64,000 nucleotides of DNA from Alkalimonas mucilaginosa (GTDB taxonomy: Bacteria; Pseudomonadota; Gammaproteobacteria; Enterobacterales; Alteromonadaceae), in contig NZ_JAUGZK010000004.1 in the NCBI RefSeq assembly GCF_036327005.1, positions 1-64,000 on the forward strand, read 5' to 3'. The position numbers and the translations under genes were made by a program. Positions within the stretch are counted from its first letter, which is position 1; the number at the start of each line of letters is the position of its first letter. Positions 1 through 9,230 of the stretch are shown one piece after another. Below the pieces are notes generated by a model. The model saw nothing but the letters and a program-made list of their open reading frames with translations. It did no database searches and was not told the origin of the DNA.

Positions 1-11
1 ATAAAGCCAAG

Positions 12-38
12 AGCCCACTCATTCGAGTGGGCTTTTTG
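12..38 (+). terminator. Rho-independent terminator of an upstream gene outside the window
   Basis: A perfect 9-bp stem (12-20 pairs with 25-33) with a 4-base loop is followed by a T-run. This is a classic intrinsic terminator on the plus strand. The gene it ends lies to the left of the window. Confidence 0.85.
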
Positions 39-329
39 CGTTGAAGCGCCTGACGGCGCACAGCTCACCCACGGCAGCCACCGAGGTGGCATTGCGAAAC
101 ACTTCCCTGTGTTTCGCCCTTCGGGCCTGCAGTTTGGTCGCCATGCCGGTTCGGTGCATCACCCATCTATCTGCGATAGCCTGAAGGAGCGTCTCTGCCT
201 GTAACTTGTAACAAATGCAGTCTTCCCTGACCGGTGGGCCTTTTTACGTTGAAGCGGGAGCTGGGGTTTCGCTAAGCTAACTGTTTGGCATGGTGCCGGC
301 TGAGCGCCCTGAGCTTTGCAATGTTGCAT
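39..329. other. Non-coding, hairpin-rich intergenic stretch
   Basis: I see no convincing gene here. It holds three short perfect inverted repeats: 77-82 with 85-90, 94-102 with 109-117 (9 bp, 6-base loop) and 116-119 with 123-126. An imperfect 22-23 base direct repeat (27-48 and 234-256) brackets most of it; the first copy overlaps the terminator tail. It may be a dispersed intergenic repeat or a duplicated terminator region. It is not a tRNA as far as I can fold it by eye. Confidence 0.4.
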
Positions 330-3185
330 CTACTGCTGTAGATAAGCTTCAGTCAGCAAGCATGGTTTGCTAAGGTGGAAACCCTGGCAGAGGCTTAGCC
401 CGTATGATCTGATCAGTTGATAAGCTTCTTCTGTCTCAATGTGAGTAGCTATCGGTTGAATTTTCATACTGCCTGCCAACTCAATAATACAGCGGAGCAC
501 TGCCTGATTAAGTGGATCTGTGGTAATATTTTTGGTGACGCTTCTGTCAATTTTTAACATGTCAATGGGCAGCTGTTTCAGGTAGCTGAAAACAGAAAGG
601 CCACTGCCAAAGTTATCAAGGCAGACAAGACAACCTAGCTCGTGTACATGCTTGATAAAGGCAATGGTGTCATTTAAATACTCTACCGCAATGTATTCAT
701 CAAATTCGAAGCAGATCTTTGTTGTTGGGATCTTGTAGAGCCTTAGTTGTTCTGTGATAAAAAATTTGAAGTCTGGGTCCATGATTGAAGCAGCAGAGAT
801 GTTGATATGACACAGGCTGCTTTGTTCAAGATGTGCTGGATGTTGGTACAACCAGGCAAAATAGCGTTCGATAACCCAGCGATCAAGGCGTTGAGTAAGG
901 TTCGCTCTGCGAGCTGCGTAGATAAAGTTAGCCGCTGGAATAAGGTGACCGGCCTCTGCTCTTAGGCGTAACAGTACCTCGTAACGAGATTGTACCGGCT
1001 GCTCTGGCTGATGAATAAACTGAATGTTTAGAATCAGCTGATTGTTGGTTAGTGCTGAGCGGAGCTTATGCTCCCATTCTTGCTGTGCAAATTCGCTCAC
1101 GGAGTCTATCTGGTCCGCTGGATGGAAAAGGTGGATCCGATTGGAACCTTTATTCTTAGCCTGCTGACAACTCTGCTCAAGTATAATTAAAGCCTGCTCT
1201 GCGTTATCACTAAGGTGTTCTTTACTGACAACTCCGATAGATGCATTCATCCGGAAAATATGTTGCTGCCAAATAAATCGATATCCTCGTAACACATCAA
1301 GTAAACGATAAGACAGCACAAATATTTCCTGTGAGCTCTTACCTGGCAACAGAACCCCAAATTTGTCTGCAGATAACCGTGCAAGGGTGGCTTCGGGCAA
1401 TTCGTGACGCAATTTTGTAGCTATCTGGCGAAGCAATGCATCTCCGGCGGCCTGATCACATTGTTCGTTTATCCGCTTAAAGTCGATTAAATCAATTTGT
1501 AAAAGGCAGCCAGGCTCGGCAGAATGCAGCCAGCTGTCCAGCTTATTATGAAATGCAGTCTGATTAAGTAAAGTTGTAAGATTATCAAGCTCATTCAATT
1601 GGCTTATTTTTGTCTTTGCAAAGTCTTCGTCACTCAGAGGCTGGATTTTAATGCAAAACATTTTCTCCAGAGCCGGCCCGAAAAACATATCCGTTGTTGC
1701 CGTGATGAAAAAGGAATCTCCGTATGTATTCTGCAACTCTAGAGTCAGAGCGGCTGTTGATTCCACTCCCTGTGTTTTAGGTAGAGGCCATTCTGGCAAA
1801 AGCTCATCAAGCTGAAGATCCAGCTTGGCTGTTGATTCGGTGGTGGCGCCGATGAGATTATAAAAGCTATCATTTGCTAGTAACAGTCGTCCAGTTTCTG
1901 ATGCTATTACAACGGCTCCTTGCGATTGTGCAAATAGTGCTTCTCCACACAATTGTTTGATTTGTTGTGTTCGGGAGCTTGGCAGCAGCGCATCATGATT
2001 GTTCTGATGCCCGTAATGGTAGCTGATGCATGCGATGCTAAGAATCAGAGCGGCTAAAGCGACTTCATACCACATCATCGGCAGTTGCAGTAACCCAAAC
2101 TCTGAAAGCATGATAAGACCACCGCTTATCAGCAAGAAAAGCCAAAGTAATGCAAAGAAACGTGCTTTGCCGTGGCCTTGCAGAAAATGGGCGAAGGATA
2201 CAAAACAGTTGCTGATTAGTACGGTTAAAGCACAAGTAAGCAGCAGATGCACACGCAGTTGACCGCTTGCGTAGAGCGGGGTAAATAACAGGATCAGACT
2301 CAGCGCTTGATTCAGCAAAAAAAGTATATACCAGGGTTGTCGTTTGAATGAGGACAAAGCCTGGTAAGTAAATTGATTCAGACACAACAATGTTGAGCCT
2401 GCGAGAATATATAGAATGGCTGAATTAATTTCAGGTTGGTTGGGCCATATATAAGCGAACGCTTGCCCATTCAAGGTGGCGATGATTAAGCCAAAACTAA
2501 AATAGCAGCCAGCTTGATACAAATAAGAAATATGTCGGCGCCGGATCAGCAAGTAGAGGTTGTACAACACAACAGCAATCAATAATCCATAGATAATACC
2601 GGCAACAAGATTTAGTTGATTCTGAGCGGCTCTGAAACTGTCTTGTTGCCATAACTCTAACCGTAAAGGGACCAGGCCTGCATCCTGGATCTTAAGAAAT
2701 ACATCGATTTCCTGGCCTGGATTTAGATGAAGTGGAAACGCAAAGCTGGGGTAGGGCAATAGGCGTTCATCATAAGGGTAGTCGCTGCCAGTATGGTAAT
2801 GGTGCTGGAAGCGATTTGATTGTCTATCCAGTAGCACCTTGGTCACTTGATCCGCGAGCGGAAAGTCATAATGGATGATAGTGTCCAAGGGGATTTCTCC
2901 ATGGTATTGGAGCCGAACGAACAGCCAAACTGCTTGCCCAGTGTCAATTTGTAGCTTTTCTTTTTCCTCTACCAGTTGGAATGCGTGATGGCGGGCCGGA
3001 TTTAGCAAGAACTCCTCAATCTCCAGCGTATCGTCTGTGATCTGATAATAAAGTGTCGGGCGCAGAGACAGGCTCTCAAGCTGCGGATCTACCTGAATAC
3101 TTCGGGCATAATGCGCCTGGCTGGTAAAAGATATCCCGACGCAAAGCAGGAAAAGTACAATTCGTGCAATCACAGCATCCCTCAC
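330..3185 (-). CDS. 7TM-DISM sensor with PAS, degenerate GGDEF and EAL domains
   Basis: This is a 951-residue membrane sensor predicted to act in cyclic-di-GMP signalling. A signal peptide (about 1-24) precedes a periplasmic 7TMR-DISM sensory domain (about 30-185) and seven membrane helices (about 190-400). A PAS-like domain (about 415-530), a GGDEF domain (about 545-690) and an EAL domain (about 700-945) follow. The GGDEF signature reads SADKF near residue 606, so diguanylate cyclase activity is unlikely. The EAL domain keeps EVL near 734, the FEFDE glutamate, KIDRS and QGF, but the usual DDFG reads DNFG near 855. It may be a weak phosphodiesterase or a c-di-GMP receptor. It is transcribed alone. 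Confidence 0.88.
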   Translation of the reverse strand: MRDAVIARIVLFLLCVGISFTSQAHYARSIQVDPQLESLSLRPTLYYQITDDTLEIEEFLLNPARHHAFQLVEEKEKLQIDTGQAVWLFVRLQYHGEIPLDTIIHYDFPLADQVTKVLLDRQSNRFQHHYHTGSDYPYDERLLPYPSFAFPLHLNPGQEIDVFLKIQDAGLVPLRLELWQQDSFRAAQNQLNLVAGIIYGLLIAVVLYNLYLLIRRRHISYLYQAGCYFSFGLIIATLNGQAFAYIWPNQPEINSAILYILAGSTLLCLNQFTYQALSSFKRQPWYILFLLNQALSLILLFTPLYASGQLRVHLLLTCALTVLISNCFVSFAHFLQGHGKARFFALLWLFLLISGGLIMLSEFGLLQLPMMWYEVALAALILSIACISYHYGHQNNHDALLPSSRTQQIKQLCGEALFAQSQGAVVIASETGRLLLANDSFYNLIGATTESTAKLDLQLDELLPEWPLPKTQGVESTAALTLELQNTYGDSFFITATTDMFFGPALEKMFCIKIQPLSDEDFAKTKISQLNELDNLTTLLNQTAFHNKLDSWLHSAEPGCLLQIDLIDFKRINEQCDQAAGDALLRQIATKLRHELPEATLARLSADKFGVLLPGKSSQEIFVLSYRLLDVLRGYRFIWQQHIFRMNASIGVVSKEHLSDNAEQALIILEQSCQQAKNKGSNRIHLFHPADQIDSVSEFAQQEWEHKLRSALTNNQLILNIQFIHQPEQPVQSRYEVLLRLRAEAGHLIPAANFIYAARRANLTQRLDRWVIERYFAWLYQHPAHLEQSSLCHINISAASIMDPDFKFFITEQLRLYKIPTTKICFEFDEYIAVEYLNDTIAFIKHVHELGCLVCLDNFGSGLSVFSYLKQLPIDMLKIDRSVTKNITTDPLNQAVLRCIIELAGSMKIQPIATHIETEEAYQLIRSYGLSLCQGFHLSKPCLLTEAYLQQ

Positions 3186-3263
3186 TGCTTACCTGGTAGT
3201 CACCGCGGAGTTTTATGGTATAGGCTGACAGGTCTATGGTTGCATAGCCTTATCACGTTTTTA

Positions 3264-5078
3264 TTACTTTGCCAATGTATCATGACTGAGCGAACTTGTC
3301 AGATAGTCGCTTATCTCCAATAAAAATGTTGTTCCATAGCGACTTAGCTTGGTAAGGCCAACGCCACTGACTTGTAACATAGTCTGTTCATGTTCGGGAA
3401 GGCGTTGGCACATATCAATGAGTGTTGCATCACTGAACACCATATAGGGGGCGATATCTTCTTGCTCTGCCAATTGCTTGCGCAGTCGTTTTAAGCGAGC
3501 GAACAGTACTTTATCGTAGTTTTGTGGTTTGCGTTTATCTTTACTGCTACTGGCATGCAGCCGGGGGACAGCCAACTGCAAAGGTTGCTCTCCCTTCAAT
3601 ACTGGTCGTGCCGCAGGCTGTAACTTTAAGGCCGCATGTTGCGTGATGTCTTGCTGTAAAAAGCCAAAATGTACTAGCTGACGTAAGATACTAAGCCAGA
3701 AATCATGGCTGTAATCCTGACCTAAACCCCAGGTGGATAATCGATGGTGGCCGTATTGCTGTACTTTTTGGCTATTGCTACCGCGTAATACCTCGATGAC
3801 ATGGCCCATACCGAAACGCTGGCCAACCCGGTACACGCATGACAACGCTTTTTGTGCCAGCTCGGTACCATCAAATTGTTTGGGTGGAGACAGGCAAATA
3901 TCACAGTTGCCACAGGGGGTTTGTCTTGCTTCGCCAAAGTAGTTCAGCAGTACCAACCTACGACAGGTCTGAGCTTCGGCAAAGGAGGCCATAGCAGAGA
4001 AACGCTGACGGGCAACCCGTGATCGCTGTTCGTTCTCTTCCTGATCAATCCAATGATAGATACGGGCAACATCAGCCGGATCAAACAGCGTTAATGCTTC
4101 TGCTGCTACGCCATCTCGCCCGGCTCTGCCAGTTTCCTGATAGTAAGCCTCAATCGTACGGGATAGCTCATAGTGCACAACGAAACGGATATTGGACTTA
4201 TTGATGCCCATGCCAAAGGCTACGGTGGCAACTATGACCTGAATATCATCGCGTTGGAAGGCATCTTGCACCCGACTGCGGCTGTCAGAATCCATGCCTG
4301 CATGATAAGCGGCTGCACTGAAGCCTCTCTCAAGCAACTGGCTTGCCAGTTCATCCACTTTGCGTCTGGAGTTGCAGTATACTATGCCGCTTTGACCATC
4401 CTGCTGTTTCAAATAGCTGACCAGTTGCTCCAGCGGCCGGAACTTTTCCTGGATGGTATAGCGAATGTTGGGACGGTCAAAGCTGCCAACGTATTCCTGG
4501 TGTTGCTGCAAGCCAAGTTGTTGCACAATATCCTGTCGGGTGGCTGCATCGGCTGTCGCTGTTAGTGCCATTACAGGCACCGCAGGAAAGCGCTCTTTGA
4601 TCAGTGCCAGTGCCATGTAATCCGGCCGGAAATCATGACCCCACTGTGAGATGCAATGAGCTTCATCAATGGCAAACAAACTGACGCCAAGTTCACTCAA
4701 ACGTTCTAAAAATTGAGGCTGTAGCAAGCGTTCCGGTGCAACGTAGAGCAGCTTGAGTTGTTGTTGCCGCAGTTTGTTGTAAATAGCCAGTACTTCTTCG
4801 CGGCTCAGGCTACTATTTATAAACTCGGCGGCAATGCCGTTGGCTTTGAGTGCATCCACCTGATCTTTCATCAGTGACATCAGAGGGGATACTACGACAG
4901 TAACGTGCGATAGCATCAAGGCCGGCAACTGGTAACATAACGATTTGCCACCGCCAGTTGGCATCAGGACAAAGCTATCCCTGCCAGCCAGTGCTGCATC
5001 CATTACCTCCAACTGTCCGGGGCGGAAGCTGCTGTAGCCAAAGTAAGTTTTCAGATGCTGGAGTAGAGTATCGTGCAC
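3264..5078 (-). CDS. recQ: ATP-dependent DNA helicase RecQ
   Basis: RecQ is a 3'-5' superfamily 2 helicase that unwinds recombination and replication intermediates in the cytoplasm. The protein shows Walker A (MPTGGGKS), the DEAH box (AIDEAHC), and motif VI (QETGRAGRDG). It then has the RecQ zinc-binding cysteines (CRR, CGNCDIC), a winged helix and a C-terminal HRDC domain. The GTG at 5078 gives 604 residues, close to the roughly 609 of E. coli RecQ, and places FGYxxFRPGQ near the N-terminus as usual. The frame stays open to a TTG at 5189, so a longer start is possible but would crowd the divergent thioesterase gene. The recQ-yigI-rarD neighbourhood matches that of enterics. Confidence 0.95.
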   Translation of the reverse strand: MHDTLLQHLKTYFGYSSFRPGQLEVMDAALAGRDSFVLMPTGGGKSLCYQLPALMLSHVTVVVSPLMSLMKDQVDALKANGIAAEFINSSLSREEVLAIYNKLRQQQLKLLYVAPERLLQPQFLERLSELGVSLFAIDEAHCISQWGHDFRPDYMALALIKERFPAVPVMALTATADAATRQDIVQQLGLQQHQEYVGSFDRPNIRYTIQEKFRPLEQLVSYLKQQDGQSGIVYCNSRRKVDELASQLLERGFSAAAYHAGMDSDSRSRVQDAFQRDDIQVIVATVAFGMGINKSNIRFVVHYELSRTIEAYYQETGRAGRDGVAAEALTLFDPADVARIYHWIDQEENEQRSRVARQRFSAMASFAEAQTCRRLVLLNYFGEARQTPCGNCDICLSPPKQFDGTELAQKALSCVYRVGQRFGMGHVIEVLRGSNSQKVQQYGHHRLSTWGLGQDYSHDFWLSILRQLVHFGFLQQDITQHAALKLQPAARPVLKGEQPLQLAVPRLHASSSKDKRKPQNYDKVLFARLKRLRKQLAEQEDIAPYMVFSDATLIDMCQRLPEHEQTMLQVSGVGLTKLSRYGTTFLLEISDYLTSSLSHDTLAK

Positions 5079-5206
5079 AGGTGATCGCAGCTCGCTGGTT
5101 AAAGTGGCATTGTAATCAAAACGGACGCTGCTGTCTGCCCCAGCCCCCTTGCTTAGTACGGCAAAGCCAGTTAGTCTTGACAGGTCCAACCAGAATGGTG
5201 TGCCTC

Positions 5207-5659
5207 ATGAAACATGCTGATTTATTGCCGCTTATTGCTACAACCTTTGAGCAAATGCCGTTTAACCAATTGTTAGGCTTGCAGGTAACCCGCTTCGATC
5301 TGGAGCAGGCGGAGGTCTGTTTTAGCTGGTCTGAGCAATTGATTGGCAATCCAGTGCAAATGATTATGCACGGCGGTGTTATCGCCACCGTACTGGATGT
5401 GGTTGGCGGCATTATGGCAGTATCCAGTGCGCTCAGCAGGATGCAGAGCATTCAGCAGGATGAGTTGATGAGCCGCTTAGGAAAAATGAGTACCATTGAC
5501 ATTCGTACCGATTACCTGCGCCCCGGCCGGGGCGCGCATTTTACTGCCACGGCTCGCGTTATTCGAAGTGGTAACAAAGTGGCTGTGTGCCGGATGGAAT
5601 TGCATAACGACAGTGGTGTACACATAGCACTGGGGACTGGTACCTACTTAGTTGGTTAA
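5207..5659 (+). CDS. yigI: YigI-type hotdog-fold acyl-CoA thioesterase
   Basis: A 150-residue hotdog-fold protein of the PaaI/YigI thioesterase group, expected to hydrolyse acyl-CoA thioesters in the cytoplasm. The family signature around the substrate cavity is visible as NPVQMIMHGGVIATVLD (about 46-62), followed by IDIRTDYLRPG in the central strand. I chose the ATG at 5207 because it gives a length near that of E. coli YigI; an in-frame ATG at 5195 is an alternative. It lies between divergent recQ and downstream rarD, the same company it keeps in E. coli. The true substrate cannot be read from the sequence. Confidence 0.85.
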   Translation: MKHADLLPLIATTFEQMPFNQLLGLQVTRFDLEQAEVCFSWSEQLIGNPVQMIMHGGVIATVLDVVGGIMAVSSALSRMQSIQQDELMSRLGKMSTIDIRTDYLRPGRGAHFTATARVIRSGNKVAVCRMELHNDSGVHIALGTGTYLVG

Positions 5660-5722
5660 ATGCTGTCGTACTACGTAGTGCTTTTGGTTAGAATACAGGC
5701 CTGATTTCCTACAGGCATAGTC

Positions 5723-6628
5723 ATGTCACTGACGCGTGAACAAAAGCTGGGTGGTCTTGCCGCCATCTGTGCTTACACTCTTTGGGGCATAGCTCCGCTC
5801 TACTTTAAGCAAATTGCTGAAATCCCATCGCTGGAAATACTGGTGCACCGCATTGTTTGGTCCTGTCTGCTGCTGTTGCTTGTGGTGGTAGCAATAAGGC
5901 AGTGGTCGCAAGTGCTGGCTGTGGTGAGGCAACCCAAACTGATGAGCTTGCTGTTGCTAACCTCTTTGTTACTTGGCTTTAATTGGTGGTTGTTTATCTG
6001 GGCGGTGAATCAGAATCATATGTTGGATGCCAGCCTTGGCTATTACATCAATCCACTACTCAATGTGTTGTTGGGGATGGTGTTTTTAGGTGAGCGACTT
6101 CGAAAAATGCAGTGGTTTGCCCTGGGGCTGGCCGCTTGTGCTGTGCTCTATCAGGTACTCAGTTATGGTGCCTTCCCCTGGATAGCTCTGGCGCTGGCAG
6201 GCTCTTTTGCCGTCTATGGCTTGCTGCGTAAAAAGCTGGCGGTAAATGCCATCATTGGTTTGCTGCTCGAGTCCTTACTGCTGCTGCCACTGGCCGTCTG
6301 GTATTGGTGGTTTGTTGCAGACAGTTATGCCGTTAACCTGCTGCAAAACAGCTGGACGCTGAACCTGTTGCTGATGGCCGCCGCCTTGGTGACGACCGTG
6401 CCGTTACTGTGTTTTATAGCCGGTGCCCGGCGTCTGCAGTTATCGACCATGGGCTTCTTTCAGTACATCGGGCCCAGTCTGATGTTTGTGTTTGGCGTCT
6501 GGCTGTATCAGGAGCCTTTGGCTCAGGAGCGCTTGATCACCTTTGCTGTGATCTGGACTGCCTTGCTGATCTACAGCCTGGACGCCTTACATGCCAACCG
6601 AAAAGCCCACCCCAAACGCTTGGTTTAA
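5723..6628 (+). CDS. rarD: EamA-family permease RarD
   Basis: A 301-residue inner-membrane protein with about ten hydrophobic helices, made of two EamA (DMT superfamily) halves. It begins with the RarD-typical segment AAICAYTLWGIAPLYFK (about 14-30) and has the family motif GYYINPLLNVLLGM near 106. RarD proteins are named from chloramphenicol resistance but their natural substrate is unsettled, so drug or metabolite export is inference. It sits 63 bases after yigI on the same strand, probably cotranscribed, and its stop overlaps that of convergent recG by four bases. Confidence 0.93.
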   Translation: MSLTREQKLGGLAAICAYTLWGIAPLYFKQIAEIPSLEILVHRIVWSCLLLLLVVVAIRQWSQVLAVVRQPKLMSLLLLTSLLLGFNWWLFIWAVNQNHMLDASLGYYINPLLNVLLGMVFLGERLRKMQWFALGLAACAVLYQVLSYGAFPWIALALAGSFAVYGLLRKKLAVNAIIGLLLESLLLLPLAVWYWWFVADSYAVNLLQNSWTLNLLLMAAALVTTVPLLCFIAGARRLQLSTMGFFQYIGPSLMFVFGVWLYQEPLAQERLITFAVIWTALLIYSLDALHANRKAHPKRLV

Positions 6629-8706
6629 GCATTGGCAAATTGTTCGCGATTGGGCAGCCAGCGCCTTAGTAATTGCTGGCAGGCTGGTTGATGGTGCTTC
6701 CACAGCTCAGTCGCCAGCTCACGGGCTACCGGCAACAGGTACTCATCCCGCTCTAAATCGGCGATTTTAAGCTGTGCCAGTCCGGTCTGGCGGGTACCCA
6801 GCAACTCACCCGGGCCGCGGATTTCCAGATCCCGCTGCGCAATCACAAAGCCATCGTTGCTGTCCCGAAGCACGGCCAGTCTGGCCTGAGCGGTTTGCGA
6901 CAGGGGAGCGTGATACAGCAGTACACAATGTGAAGCAGTACTGCCACGACCAACCCTGCCACGCAATTGATGCAGTTGCGCCAGGCCAAGCCGCTCGGGG
7001 TTTTCAATAATCATCAGGCTGGCATTGGGGACATTGACGCCAACCTCAATCACTGTGGTGGCGACCAGTACATCCAGCTCACCCTGACTAAAAGCTTGCA
7101 TCACCTGCTGCTTTTCCGCAGGTTTTAAGCGGCCATGCACCAAGCCAACACGTACATCCGGTAAGGCCTCCTGCAAGGCGGCACAGCTTTGTTCTGCGGC
7201 CTGGCATTGCAGTACATCCGACTCTTCAATCAGGGTGCAGACCCAATACACCTGTCGCTGTTCTTCGGTGACCGATGCTTGCACACGGTCAATCACCTGT
7301 TGTCGCCGTGTGTCCGGTATCGCAACCGTAGTGACTGGTGTCCTTCCCGGTGGCAGCTCATCGATGATTGATGTATCCAGATCGGCATAGGCCGTCATGG
7401 CAAGTGTGCGGGGAATCGGGGTGGCGGTCATTATCAACTGGTGCGGTGCGCGGTTGTCGATGCCGCCCTTTTCACGCAAGGCCAGCCGTTGGTGGACGCC
7501 AAAACGGTGTTGCTCATCAATAATCACCAGCGCCAACTGATGAAAGTGCACATCCTGTTGAAACAGCGCATGGGTACCTATCACCATGGCAGCCTCACCG
7601 CTTTGGATCAAGTGCAACTGCTGTTGTCTGACTTTGCCTTTGCTTTTGCCTCCCAGCCAGGCTACGGTGAGCCCTAAGGGATCGAACCATTGACGAAAGT
7701 TTTCGGCATGTTGCTCTGCCAGGAGTTCAGTCGGCGCCATCAAAGCTACCTGATACCCGGCAGCAATAACCTGCAAGGCAGCCAGTGCTGCCACCAGAGT
7801 TTTGCCTGAACCCACATCGCCCTGTACCAGCCGAAGCATTGGCACTGTATTGGCCAAATCGGTATGGATCTCCGCCACTACTCGTTGCTGCGCGCTCGTT
7901 GGTGCAAAGGGAAGTTGTTGTAAAAATTGGTGAATAAGCTTGCCATCAGGCTCTGCTACGGCAATCCCTTGTTGTGCCTGGCATTGCTGCCGAAGCTGGA
8001 ACATACTGATTTGCTGGGTAGTCAGCTCTTCTAAGATCAGCCGCTGCTGCGCCGGGTGTTGGCCCTGCTCTAATTGCTCCAGGCTGGCATCTGGCGGTGG
8101 GCGGTGTAAGTAAAACAGCGCATCCGTTAGTGTCCAGCCTTGCTGACCACTGGCTGGCAGATACTCCTGTGGACTAAAGCGTTGCAGGTAACCAAGCGCC
8201 AGCTCGGTCAGATTGCGCCAGCTGGCTTGCTTTAATCCTTCTGTGCTGGGGTAAATGGGGGTCAGGCTTTCCGCCACCATGATGTTATCTGTACCCTGAA
8301 CTAGTTTGTATTCAGGATGCATCATCTCGAGACCACGCAAGCCGCGCCGGGCTTCTCCGAAGCAGCGTAGTTCTACCCCTGGAGAAATAGCCTCTTTTTG
8401 TGCGGCACTAAAATGAAAAAAACGCAGTGTCAGACTGCCGCTGTGATCGCGCACTTTAACCAGCCAGGAGCGGCGTTTGCCAAACTGGATCTCGCTGCTT
8501 TGTACTGTACCGAGGATAGTGGTGTGCATGCCTGGTAGCAAATCGGCAATGGCGCAAACTCGGGTTCGGTCTTCATAGCGTAACGGCAAGTGAAACAACA
8601 GGTCCTGCACACTATGGATACCAAGCTTTTGCAGCCGCTCAGCCATTTTACTGCCAACGCCTTTTAATTGCGTAATGGCCAGGTTATCCAGTTGTGTTGC
8701 TGCCAC
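6625..8706 (-). CDS. recG: ATP-dependent DNA helicase RecG
   Basis: A 693-residue branch-migration helicase that remodels stalled forks, D-loops and Holliday junctions. The N-terminal wedge/OB domain covers about 1-160. The helicase core shows Walker A (GDVGSGKT, about 290), the DEQH box (IIDEQHRFG), TATPIPRTL and the motif VI region QLRGRVGRG. The length matches E. coli RecG (693). The start is GTG at 8706. It is the last gene of the gmk-rpoZ-spoT-ridA-recG series, separated from ridA by a 130-base gap with a strong hairpin, so it may be partly uncoupled from the upstream genes. Confidence 0.97.
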   Translation of the reverse strand: MAATQLDNLAITQLKGVGSKMAERLQKLGIHSVQDLLFHLPLRYEDRTRVCAIADLLPGMHTTILGTVQSSEIQFGKRRSWLVKVRDHSGSLTLRFFHFSAAQKEAISPGVELRCFGEARRGLRGLEMMHPEYKLVQGTDNIMVAESLTPIYPSTEGLKQASWRNLTELALGYLQRFSPQEYLPASGQQGWTLTDALFYLHRPPPDASLEQLEQGQHPAQQRLILEELTTQQISMFQLRQQCQAQQGIAVAEPDGKLIHQFLQQLPFAPTSAQQRVVAEIHTDLANTVPMLRLVQGDVGSGKTLVAALAALQVIAAGYQVALMAPTELLAEQHAENFRQWFDPLGLTVAWLGGKSKGKVRQQQLHLIQSGEAAMVIGTHALFQQDVHFHQLALVIIDEQHRFGVHQRLALREKGGIDNRAPHQLIMTATPIPRTLAMTAYADLDTSIIDELPPGRTPVTTVAIPDTRRQQVIDRVQASVTEEQRQVYWVCTLIEESDVLQCQAAEQSCAALQEALPDVRVGLVHGRLKPAEKQQVMQAFSQGELDVLVATTVIEVGVNVPNASLMIIENPERLGLAQLHQLRGRVGRGSTASHCVLLYHAPLSQTAQARLAVLRDSNDGFVIAQRDLEIRGPGELLGTRQTGLAQLKIADLERDEYLLPVARELATELWKHHQPACQQLLRRWLPNREQFANA

Positions 8707-8796
8707 GAAGCGATCTCTTATGCTTGCTGAATGTAGCCAGTGTACCCTGTTCAGCCAGGAAAATACCAGTGACTGAGGTGGTTGTAGCTGGCTAGC

Positions 8797-8826
8797 CCCT
8801 GAAACGATGACGGTGTCGTTTCAGGG
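8797..8826 (-). terminator. Strong hairpin after ridA
   Basis: A perfect 11-bp inverted repeat (8797-8807 with 8816-8826) with an 8-base loop begins 11 bases downstream of the ridA stop. No clear T-run follows on the minus strand, so it could be a weak terminator, an mRNA-stabilising hairpin or an operator between ridA and recG. Confidence 0.45.
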
Positions 8827-8836
8827 AAGAGGTGGG

Positions 8837-9229
8837 TTAGTAGGTTGATGGAACTTCCATCACTCCATCAATTTCAATTTGGGCGCCGCGCGGTAAGGCA
8901 CTGACCTGGACCGCAGCTCTGGCTGGGTAGGGCTCGTGAAAATACTGACTCATGATGCTGTTCACGGTAGCGAACTGGCTTAAGTCGGTCAGAAAAATAT
9001 TCACCTTCACCATGTCATTCAGGCAGCCGCCGGCAGCATCGCAGACAGCTTGCAGGTTTTTGAATACCTGGTGCGTTTGTTCGCTAAAGTCTTCCGAGAC
9101 CATCTCCATGCTGGTTGGTACCAGTGGGATTTGGCCGGATAAATAGACCGTAGTACCTATTTTTACGGCCTGGCTGTAGGTACCAATGGCTGCAGGAGCT
9201 GCATCGGTACGGATAATGACTTTGGACAT
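8837..9229 (-). CDS. ridA: RidA family 2-iminobutanoate/2-iminopropanoate deaminase
   Basis: A 130-residue YjgF/YER057c/UK114 protein. RidA enzymes hydrolyse reactive enamine/imine intermediates made by PLP enzymes, protecting the cell from 2-aminoacrylate damage. Typical sequences are DAAPAAIGTYSQAV near the N-terminus, YLSGQIPL (about 32-39), the catalytic-site arginine in PARAAVQVSALPRGA (about 103-117) and the C-terminal IEIDGVM. The ATG at 9229 is preceded by GGAAG and lies one base after the spoT stop, so it is translationally close-coupled with spoT. Placement between spoT and recG, where E. coli has trmH, is a local variation. Confidence 0.95.
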   Translation of the reverse strand: MSKVIIRTDAAPAAIGTYSQAVKIGTTVYLSGQIPLVPTSMEMVSEDFSEQTHQVFKNLQAVCDAAGGCLNDMVKVNIFLTDLSQFATVNSIMSQYFHEPYPARAAVQVSALPRGAQIEIDGVMEVPSTY

Positions 9230-9230
9230 C

